From contig CAXPZW010000002.1 of NCBI GenBank assembly GCA_964221845.1, positions 1-20,154 on the forward strand: a DNA stretch of 20,154 nucleotides, read 5' to 3'. Each line of letters begins with the position of its first letter. Position 1 is the first letter of the stretch. This document shows positions 6,624 to 13,262 of the stretch, in pieces. A model generated the notes under the pieces. The model was not told where the DNA came from. It did not search any database and saw only the letters and a list, made by a program, of their open reading frames with translations. A program made the position numbers and the translations under genes. Origin of the DNA: CAXPZW01 sp964221845 (GTDB lineage: Bacteria; Bacteroidota; Bacteroidia; Flavobacteriales_D; Sanyastnellaceae).

Positions 6624-8395
6624 TGACTGTCCGCTTTAATCCCAATGGCGCAAACAAAGGGCTGACGACAAATGAGTCTCAGATCAGACTGACCGCGAAG
6701 TCATTTTTGGCCTCTAGCAATGATGGACTGTGTCAATTATTCTTGGAAGGTCACCAAGGTGTCCTTAGCGCCTTTGGATTAGAGCCAGATTCTATTCAGA
6801 GTTTCAGGCCTTCGTGGTTTGGACGATCAGACGTTGTTGTTTGCATGTTCTTTGATTCGAGAGGTAAGCCTGTTAGTGGGGTTCGAATGCACAGAAAGGG
6901 AGATAATAATCTCCCTTTCGAAAGTGCTCTGTTTGATGTTGGTATAGATTCAGAAGACATTGTTAGACAAGCTGATTGGGAGATTTGTGGTTTGTGGAAT
7001 GATGTCACATACTCGGGAGAATTATTTAGCTATTTGGTTGCCGAGTTTGCCATGAGTTTCTTCGGGTCCCTTTCAGGACCTGGTTTGGTATACAATTTTG
7101 CATCGTCCCACACCGACTTCATAACCTCTCCTCTTGGATTCAAACGTTGTTCTGTTCCTTCATTGCAAGGCGACATACCCTACCCAGATGACCGATATGT
7201 CACAAGAGTGCTTATCCAAGACAAAAAGGGTTGGTTAGCAACAAAACTTGGACAAAACTGGAGTGATTCGTTTGGAGAGAGAGTTTTTTGGAATGGAAAG
7301 CGTGAAATATATCTGAGATATGACCAGTCTCAAGTATACCATTAGCCTTCTTATTGTATTAGGGTCATTTCTTTCGGCCAAGGCTGAGTTAGTCAGTGTG
7401 TTCCCGGATGCCAAGATTTATCTCACAGATGGGGGAAATCTGACTTTTGGATCGTGGAGGTCAGGTAGCATGAAGGCCTGGGAAAATTCGAATTCCGTCC
7501 CGAATCTGAGCACTCAGCCTAATCCTGTCTGGGTAGTGTTTAAGTTGGAGCCGGTTAATGAATTTGACTATTTAATTGTTGATTGGCCCGCATTGGACGA
7601 AGTTGAGATGTGGATTGACGGGAAGATGGTTGAAACATATTCAAACCTAGATCCCAGTGCGCAAATTGACTTGCCCTTAATTCGATTCGACATTACTGGG
7701 CGTAGTGGAGAAGTTGGTTTGCTGGTGAAGAATGGCGATAAAATTCAACTACCAATCTACCTTGCGAATGAAATCGACTCATCCTCTTTTCTGAGGAAGC
7801 ATGATATGTTTTATGGCTTGTTTGCTGGACTCTTGCTGGTAATGCTTGCTTACAATGCGGTGATTGGCATATTTACCCGAGAAAGAGGCTACTACGCCAT
7901 TACCCTCTATATTTTAAGCGTCTTTCTTACTCAAAGCGGATTTCAGGGTTATGGACTCAAGTATCTCTGGAGTTTTTGGCCTGAGTTTGAGAGAGTGTCC
8001 GTGTTCGTATTAAGCCTTGGAGTCGGTTTAGGTGTGATGTTTTTCTTCAACACCTTTACCAAGGCTGACGAGACTTGGCCACGAATTAGATACGTCTTTA
8101 CTGCTTTTGCCTTCACGTATTGCGCCATTTTGGTAATGGCCATAGGGGGGGTGCAGCATATCGCGTACAATGCAGTTCTCGGAGTTACATTTTTGCTTGC
8201 CCTTTTCTTGTTGGGGAGTGCATTTGTACTCGTGCGGAGAGGTAATAGACAGGCATTGTTTTACGCGATTGCGGACGGCATCGTAATTCTTGGAGTATTG
8301 ATTTATATAGCTAAAGATGCAGGAGCTATTGGATACAACTTTTACATCGAGAGGGCGATATCAATAGGGAGTGCATTTGAAGTCACCCTTCTTTC
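5250..8395. other. Low-GC mosaic block within the signalling operon
   Basis: Composition changes inside the E1-nitroreductase gene and reverts inside the sensor kinase gene. Hand counts of single 60-base lines give 39/60 GC at 4561, 27/60 at 6061, 24/60 at 7321, 25/60 at 7861 and 36/60 at 8401. The right edge is abrupt (about 8385-8400); the left edge is more gradual (about 5225-5300). Codon choice shifts with it, from C/G-ending codons to A/T-ending ones. No integrase, insertion sequence or terminal repeat is visible, which suggests replacement by homologous recombination in the flanking conserved halves rather than a mobile element. Confidence 0.7.
6623..7345 (+). CDS. Putative GNAT/LuxI-like N-acyltransferase
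   Basis: I do not recognise a named family for this 240-residue soluble protein. Its order of elements resembles the acyltransferase fold of autoinducer synthases and related N-acyl amino acid synthases. A strand VVVCMFFDSRGKPVSGVRMH has an Arg placed like that of GCWRIL in LasI; then comes an acidic loop, a strand DWEICGLWND in the place of the LuxI WELSRFA block, a helix LFSYLVAEFAMSFF, a strand YNFASSHTDF, and LGFKRCS, a typical GNAT ending. The LuxI DxxD pair and the Arg of SRF are missing, so it need not use the same substrate. It starts inside the upstream stop and overlaps the sensor kinase start by 26 bases, giving tight translational coupling. The whole gene lies in the low-GC block. 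Confidence 0.6.
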   Translation: MTVRFNPNGANKGLTTNESQIRLTAKSFLASSNDGLCQLFLEGHQGVLSAFGLEPDSIQSFRPSWFGRSDVVVCMFFDSRGKPVSGVRMHRKGDNNLPFESALFDVGIDSEDIVRQADWEICGLWNDVTYSGELFSYLVAEFAMSFFGSLSGPGLVYNFASSHTDFITSPLGFKRCSVPSLQGDIPYPDDRYVTRVLIQDKKGWLATKLGQNWSDSFGERVFWNGKREIYLRYDQSQVYH

Positions 8396-9410
8396 AATCG
8401 CCCTCGCAGACCGCATCAACATCCTCACCGCGGAAAAGAAGCGCTCCCAGAATCGTGCGTTACAGGTCCTAAAAGATAACGAGCGTATTGTGCGCGAGCA
8501 GAATGCGTTGCTGGAAGAAAAGGTACAAGAGCGCACCGAGGAACTGGAGAAGAGCAACCAAGATTTGAATGTGGCTTACAAGAGCCTGCAGACCACTCAA
8601 AGCCAGCTTGTGGAGGCCGAGAAAATGGCAGGGCTTGGTCAAATGACTGCAGGAATCGCGCACGAGTTGAACAACCCCATAAACTATGTTTCGTCCAACG
8701 TGAATCCTCTGAAGCGGGATGTGGACGAGGTTTTCCAGGTGCTCGATGAATACCAGGCGTTCACCAACAAGCACGAGAGCGATGCCGAAGTGGGCAAGAT
8801 CCGATCCCTGGAAAAAGAGCTGGACCTGCCCTTTTTGCGCATCGAGATTGGTCAATTACTCAAGGGAATTCGCGAAGGGGCGGAACGCAGTGCAGCGATC
8901 GTAAAAGGCCTGAGAACCTTCTCGCGTTTGGACGAGGATACGCTGAAGTTGGCGGACATTAATGACGGCCTTGAGTCCACGCTGGTCATCCTGAAGTCGA
9001 ATTACAAAGGGCAGTGTGAAGTGGTCAAAGAATTGGATCCAAATCTGCCCCAAGTGGAGTGCTACCCGGGCAAATTGAACCAGGTGTTCATGAACATCCT
9101 CAACAATGCCATCCAAGCCACCGTCGACTCGAATCGCGACCGTGAATCTCGAGAAGTGCGTGTGAGTACAAAGACGGCTGATGGTCAGGTAGAGGTGCAT
9201 ATCGCTGACAATGGCGCTGGTATGAGCGAAGAAGTCAAGTCGCGCATATTCGAGCCATTCTTCACCACCAAAAAAGTGGGAGAGGGCACCGGCCTAGGGC
9301 TTTCCATCGTCCTTGGGATCATTGAACAGCACAACGGAACCATCCACGTCGAATCGGCACCGGGTGAGGGCACCGAATTCGTGATTACCTTACCTTTAAA
9401 GCCAGCGTAA
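7320..9410 (+). CDS. 7TMR-DISM sensor histidine kinase
   Basis: The 696-residue protein has a signal peptide (residues 1-22, ending FLSAKA), an extracellular beta-sandwich of the 7TMR-DISM extracellular type (about 23-155), and a seven-helix membrane domain (about 160-365, starting MFYGLFAGLLLVMLAYNAV). A coiled coil (about 375-440) and a kinase core follow, with the H-box GIAHELNNPINYV (phospho-acceptor H448), N-box NILNNAIQA, G1 box IADNGAGM and G2 box GTGLGLSIV. Such sensors detect small ligands outside the cell, often carbohydrate-like or other metabolites, and pass phosphate to a receiver; the adjacent hybrid and receiver genes are natural partners. GC and codon use change abruptly near residue 358: the sensor half is low-GC and the kinase half host-like. 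Seven G at 8145-8151 fall within the membrane domain. Confidence 0.9.
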   Translation: MTSLKYTISLLIVLGSFLSAKAELVSVFPDAKIYLTDGGNLTFGSWRSGSMKAWENSNSVPNLSTQPNPVWVVFKLEPVNEFDYLIVDWPALDEVEMWIDGKMVETYSNLDPSAQIDLPLIRFDITGRSGEVGLLVKNGDKIQLPIYLANEIDSSSFLRKHDMFYGLFAGLLLVMLAYNAVIGIFTRERGYYAITLYILSVFLTQSGFQGYGLKYLWSFWPEFERVSVFVLSLGVGLGVMFFFNTFTKADETWPRIRYVFTAFAFTYCAILVMAIGGVQHIAYNAVLGVTFLLALFLLGSAFVLVRRGNRQALFYAIADGIVILGVLIYIAKDAGAIGYNFYIERAISIGSAFEVTLLSIALADRINILTAEKKRSQNRALQVLKDNERIVREQNALLEEKVQERTEELEKSNQDLNVAYKSLQTTQSQLVEAEKMAGLGQMTAGIAHELNNPINYVSSNVNPLKRDVDEVFQVLDEYQAFTNKHESDAEVGKIRSLEKELDLPFLRIEIGQLLKGIREGAERSAAIVKGLRTFSRLDEDTLKLADINDGLESTLVILKSNYKGQCEVVKELDPNLPQVECYPGKLNQVFMNILNNAIQATVDSNRDRESREVRVSTKTADGQVEVHIADNGAGMSEEVKSRIFEPFFTTKKVGEGTGLGLSIVLGIIEQHNGTIHVESAPGEGTEFVITLPLKPA

Positions 9411-9425
9411 GTCGCATTCGTATTC

Positions 9426-10523
9426 ATGGCTTCTGACAAAATCAAGGTCCTCTACCTCGACGACGAGGAACAGAACCTCCACGCATTCAAGGCCTCCTTT
9501 AGAAGGGAGTTCGACATCTTCACTACCACAAGTGCCCAGGATGCTGTTCAGCACCTGAACGAGCACGAAGTGCACGTGGTGATCTCAGATCAGAGGATGC
9601 CCGATGTCAGCGGGGTGGAATTCTTCGAAATGATCATTCCCGATTTTCCAGACCCGGCCCGTATTCTGTTGACCGGATATTCGGATTTAGAAGCTGTGAT
9701 CGATGCGATCAACAAAGGGCAGATCTTCCGCTACCTCACCAAGCCCTGGGACGAGAACGACGTCCGCATGTCCATCAAAAACGGCTTTGACATGTGGGAG
9801 AGTCGTGTGGAACTGCGCGAGCGCAACCAAGCCTTGCAAGCCGCCAACGAAGAGCTCGAGCAATTTGTGTACAGTGCATCCCATGACTTGCGAGCGCCGT
9901 TAGTATCCATCAAAGGGCTGTTGCGAGTGGCCAAGCAAGAGCCTGAGGCCAACCTGCCCGGGTACATCTCCTTGATCGAACGCAGCATCAACCACCTCGA
10001 TGGTTTTGTGTGCGACGTGATTGATTACTATCAAAACCGCAAGTCCGACGTTGCCCTCGAAATGTGCGACCTTCAATCTTTGTGGAGTGCGGTGGTCGAC
10101 AGCGTTGGCGGCGACCATGGATTGCGCGGGCTTCAGGTCAGTGGCACACAAGCGTTGCCTTCCTTGCTGTCTGATCGCTTGCGTTGGCGTATGGTGTTTA
10201 CCAATGTGTTGACCAATGCGGTCAAATTCCAGGATCCGGCCAAATCGGTTTCTACTCTCGTGATTGAGGTGGAAGAGCGCGATTCGGGTTGGCAGATTGC
10301 CTTCAACGACAACGGCGTCGGAATGAGTCGTCAGACCGTCCAGCAGGCCACCGATATGTTCTACCGGTCGGATCGTCAGGGAAAAGGCGCAGGATTGGGT
10401 TTACACATTGTCAAACAAGCCGCAGAAGCACTGGGTGGAACCTTGAGGCTTCAATCGCAACCGGGTGTGGGAACTTCCGTATCCTTGTCAGTACCAAAAC
10501 CCCAAGCCGCCACAGATGCGTGA
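9426..10523 (+). CDS. Receiver-histidine kinase hybrid without sensor domain
   Basis: The 365-residue cytoplasmic protein starts with a CheY-like receiver (KVLYLDDEEQNL; phospho-acceptor D55 in VVISDQRMPD; LLTGYSD; YLTKPWD). A coiled-coil linker follows (about 125-148), then a histidine kinase with H-box YSASHDLRAPLVSIKGLL (H153), an N-box (NVLTNAVKF), G1 (FNDNGVGM), F-box-like DMFYRSD and G2 (GAGLGLHIVKQAAEALGG). It has no membrane or sensory part, so phosphorylation of its receiver by the upstream sensor kinase is the likely input, making it an intermediate of a phosphorelay. The gene begins 15 bases after the sensor kinase stop and overlaps the following receiver by 8 bases. It is the intact counterpart of the split receiver and kinase genes at 2958-4142. 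Confidence 0.9.
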   Translation: MASDKIKVLYLDDEEQNLHAFKASFRREFDIFTTTSAQDAVQHLNEHEVHVVISDQRMPDVSGVEFFEMIIPDFPDPARILLTGYSDLEAVIDAINKGQIFRYLTKPWDENDVRMSIKNGFDMWESRVELRERNQALQAANEELEQFVYSASHDLRAPLVSIKGLLRVAKQEPEANLPGYISLIERSINHLDGFVCDVIDYYQNRKSDVALEMCDLQSLWSAVVDSVGGDHGLRGLQVSGTQALPSLLSDRLRWRMVFTNVLTNAVKFQDPAKSVSTLVIEVEERDSGWQIAFNDNGVGMSRQTVQQATDMFYRSDRQGKGAGLGLHIVKQAAEALGGTLRLQSQPGVGTSVSLSVPKPQAATDA

Positions 10524-10917
10524 TCTACACGTCATCCTCATCGACGACAACGATGTTGACATCATCGTCAACTCCAAACTCATCGTGCTCGCTGGGATCA
10601 CCGAGAGCATCGTGCCGTTTACCGGAGGGGAGGAGTTTTTGACCCACCTCCAGGAGAATCCCCAGACTGTACGGCCGGGAAATACTGTGGTGTTGATGGA
10701 CATTCAGATGCCGGGGATGGACGGGTTCGAAGCGCTCGAGCGCTTTGTGAACGAACAGCCCGACGCGGCCAAGGGATGCCACATCTTCATGCTTTCGTCC
10801 TCCATAGATAAAGGGGATATCCGCCGTGCGGAAGACATCCCCTACATCATCAAAGTCTTGGAAAAGCCGCTCGACGTATACAGCTTGAAGCGCTACGTCG
10901 ATGCGGAGGCTACTTGA
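10516..10917 (+). CDS. Single-domain response regulator
   Basis: The product is 133 residues, a lone receiver: VILIDDNDVD (acidic pocket D10/D11), phospho-acceptor D62 in VVLMDIQMPGMDGF, Ser in FMLSSSID and Lys-Pro in VLEKPLD. There is no DNA-binding or enzymatic output, so it probably works by protein contact or as a phosphate shuttle. I chose the ATG at 10516, within the ATGCGTGA overlap with the upstream stop, since the domain begins immediately after; an earlier in-frame ATG at 10465 would lie deep in the hybrid kinase gene. The C-terminus overlaps the end of the M42 peptidase gene on the opposite strand by 8 bases. Confidence 0.88.
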   Translation: MRDLHVILIDDNDVDIIVNSKLIVLAGITESIVPFTGGEEFLTHLQENPQTVRPGNTVVLMDIQMPGMDGFEALERFVNEQPDAAKGCHIFMLSSSIDKGDIRRAEDIPYIIKVLEKPLDVYSLKRYVDAEAT

Positions 10918-11998
10918 GGTAGCGCCAATCCATTCCTGCTTTCAAGTTTTTCACGCACGCGTACATCAGGCGAATCACGTTCTCCACGTCATCCTTGTGC
11001 GCGGTTTCCACTGTCGTGTGCATGTAGCGCAACGGCAAGCTGATCAGTGCGCTGGCAACGCCCATATTGCTGTAGGCAAAGGCGTCTGTGTCCGTACCTG
11101 TGCTGCGTGAGGCGGCCAGGCGTTGGAACGGGATCTTCTCTTCATTTGCGGTATCCACGATGAACTTGAGCAGGTTGTTCTGAACGGCAGGGCCTGTGGT
11201 GAGGACGGGCCCCGAGCCGGCTTTGGTGTCGCCTTCCACCTTGCGGTCGATCATCGGAGTGTGGGTGTCGTGACAGACGTCGGTGACGATGGCCACATCG
11301 GGTTGAATGCGTTCGGCGATCATTTGCGCACCGCGGAGTCCAATTTCCTCTTGAACTGCGTTGGTGATGTAGAGTCCGAAGTCCAGCTTGTCTCCGTTCT
11401 CCTTCAGCAGGCGGGCTACTTCTGCGATCATGAAGCCGCCCATGCGGTTGTCCAGCGCACGGCCGGTGTAGAACTTCTTGTTCAGCACCATGAAGTCCGC
11501 GTCAAAGGTGATCACGCAGCCCACGTGGATGCCGAGTTTTTCGACCTCTTCTTTACTTTGAGCACCCACATCCACGTGAATGTTTTTCATGGATGGGGCT
11601 TCTTCTTTGGCCCGGTTGCGCGTGTGGATGGCCGGCCAGCCGAACACGCCTTTCACCATGCCGTTGTCGGTGTGGATGTTGACCCGCATCGATGGCGCGA
11701 TTTGGTGGTCCGAACCGCCGTTGCGACGCACATAAATGAAACCGTCAGAGGTGATGTAGTGCACGAACCAAGAAATCTCATCGGCATGGGCTTCCAGCAC
11801 CACTTTGTACTTCGCGTCAGGATTGATCACTGCAGCTACCGAACCATAGGTGTCCACGATGTAATCGTCTACATATGGCTTCACATAGTCCAACCAAATT
11901 TTTTGTCCGGGTGATTCAAAACCAGTCGGGGATGTGTTGTTCAAATATGTTTCCATGAAGTCCAGTGACGACTTCTTGAGGATGCGCTTTTTGGCCAT
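10910..11998 (-). CDS. M42 family metallopeptidase (glutamyl aminopeptidase/endoglucanase type)
   Basis: The 362-residue cytoplasmic enzyme fits the M42 family of tetrahedral aminopeptidases, which trim N-terminal residues from peptides with two zinc or cobalt ions. The expected ligands are visible: H71 in EAHADEI, D183 in GRALDNRMGG, the catalytic and metal glutamates E217/E218 in VQEEIGLRG, D240 in IVTDVCHD and H327 in LRYMHTTVE. Length is typical, and the start at 11998 agrees with the usual N-terminus (SLDFMETYLNNTSPTGFE). It likely acts in general peptide turnover. A one-mismatch promoter-like box (CATCTTTG, minus strand 12022-12015) lies 16 bases upstream. There is no sign that it belongs to the signalling operon that converges on it. 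Confidence 0.92.
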   Translation of the reverse strand: MAKKRILKKSSLDFMETYLNNTSPTGFESPGQKIWLDYVKPYVDDYIVDTYGSVAAVINPDAKYKVVLEAHADEISWFVHYITSDGFIYVRRNGGSDHQIAPSMRVNIHTDNGMVKGVFGWPAIHTRNRAKEEAPSMKNIHVDVGAQSKEEVEKLGIHVGCVITFDADFMVLNKKFYTGRALDNRMGGFMIAEVARLLKENGDKLDFGLYITNAVQEEIGLRGAQMIAERIQPDVAIVTDVCHDTHTPMIDRKVEGDTKAGSGPVLTTGPAVQNNLLKFIVDTANEEKIPFQRLAASRSTGTDTDAFAYSNMGVASALISLPLRYMHTTVETAHKDDVENVIRLMYACVKNLKAGMDWRYLK

Positions 11999-12128
11999 GT
12001 TGGTGATTTTGCTTCAAAGATGGGCAAAGAGCAGATGCCCTCGATGCGCGTGGACTGAGAACATCTGTTAAGCCTGACAGTTCTCGAAGAGAAGGGGCGC
12101 CTTTTTGGCCGAACTTGCCGCGCGTTTT

Positions 12129-13262
12129 ATGGATTCACTGTCTCAAATTGTTCTCGGCGCTTCGGTAGCCGAGGTGGTCGTTGGCCGCAAAGTCGGCAAC
12201 AAGGCCATCCTGTGGGGAGCCATCGCAGGCACCTTGCCAGATCTCGATGTCATCAGCAACGCGTGGTTGAGCGAGTTTGCGGCCATGAGCTCGCACCGCG
12301 GTTTTACCCATTCGCTGCTGTTTTGTGTGTTGGCCGCTCCGGTGTTGGGGTGGATCATCCACCGCATCTATGCCCCCGGCCAGCGCAAACAGGAGGAACG
12401 ACTTCAAAAGCTTGCGGCTGAAGGCGGAGTCTTGGACATGGAGCGCCCAAGCATCAAACTGAAAGGGTATGCCTCGCGGTACAATTGGAGCATGATGGCG
12501 TTTTGGGTTTTCCTCACCCATATAGCGTTGGATTGCTGCACCACCTGGGGCACCATGGTGTTTTGGCCCAGTGACTTCCGCGTGACCACAAACAGCATTT
12601 TCGTAGCCGATCCTTTGTATACCGTGCCCTTCATGCTCTTGTTGATTGCGGCTATGTTCTACAACCGCCGTCGTAAGGCCCGACGTGTGTTGAATTACAC
12701 CGGGCTCGTGCTGAGCACCTTCTACCTCTCTTTGGGCCTGGTCAACAAAGCGCGCGTCAACCCTGTGTTTGAACGGTCCTTTGCGGCTCATGACATGCCA
12801 GTCATTCGTTACGAGTCACGTCCTGCACCGCTGAATATTCTATTGTGGATGTGCAGCGCCGAGACCGAAGAGGGCATTTACCTCGGTTTTTACTCGGTCA
12901 TGGATGAGGACGAGGAGATTGCGTATCGCTACTTCCCCAAGCAGCACGCATTGCTAGGGGATTATGCCTCGCATCCCGACGTGAAAAAGATCATCCACAT
13001 GTCCGACGACTACTACGTGGTCCGAGAAGGGGATGATGGTTTGGAGATCTACGACCTGCGCTTTGGACTCATGTCCGGATGGGACGGCCAAGGAGACGAG
13101 GACTTTGTGTTCCGGTACGACTTGATTGGTTCGCCCACCGACTTGCTTGTGGATGTCTCAGATCCACCCCAACCCGACAGTGAAGAGGCCGCGGAGTTCC
13201 TCAGCCTCTTCTACCGCCGAATCATGGGAGACAAGACCGCGTCTATCGACGGATCCAAGTAA
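12129..13262 (+). CDS. YdjM-type membrane-associated metal-dependent hydrolase
   Basis: The product (377 residues from ATG 12129) belongs to the YdjM/DUF457 group (PF04307) of membrane-bound metal-dependent hydrolases. The N-terminus MDSLSQIVLGASVAEVVVG is characteristic. Candidate metal residues are D38/D40 in GTLPDLDVIS, H56 and H61 in SSHRGFTHS, and H131/D135 in LTHIALDCCTTWGT. At least four hydrophobic helices follow in the first 200 residues. Many members stop soon after the membrane part; here about 170 further residues, rich in Asp/Glu and aromatic residues, form a cytoplasmic or periplasmic tail. The substrate is not known. A TTG at 12105 would add eight residues without family support. 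Its end overlaps the propeller protein gene on the minus strand by 20 bases. Confidence 0.85.
   Translation: MDSLSQIVLGASVAEVVVGRKVGNKAILWGAIAGTLPDLDVISNAWLSEFAAMSSHRGFTHSLLFCVLAAPVLGWIIHRIYAPGQRKQEERLQKLAAEGGVLDMERPSIKLKGYASRYNWSMMAFWVFLTHIALDCCTTWGTMVFWPSDFRVTTNSIFVADPLYTVPFMLLLIAAMFYNRRRKARRVLNYTGLVLSTFYLSLGLVNKARVNPVFERSFAAHDMPVIRYESRPAPLNILLWMCSAETEEGIYLGFYSVMDEDEEIAYRYFPKQHALLGDYASHPDVKKIIHMSDDYYVVREGDDGLEIYDLRFGLMSGWDGQGDEDFVFRYDLIGSPTDLLVDVSDPPQPDSEEAAEFLSLFYRRIMGDKTASIDGSK

Noticed and set aside
5250..8395. Low-GC block as an insertion sequence, prophage or integrative element
   Set aside because: No transposase, integrase, terminal inverted repeats or tRNA target is visible, and both edges lie in open coding frames, which suits allelic replacement better.
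12069..12084. Imperfect palindrome CTGTTAAGCCTGACAG before the YdjM-type gene
   Set aside because: Only six of eight base pairs match and it is too short to support an operator or terminator claim.
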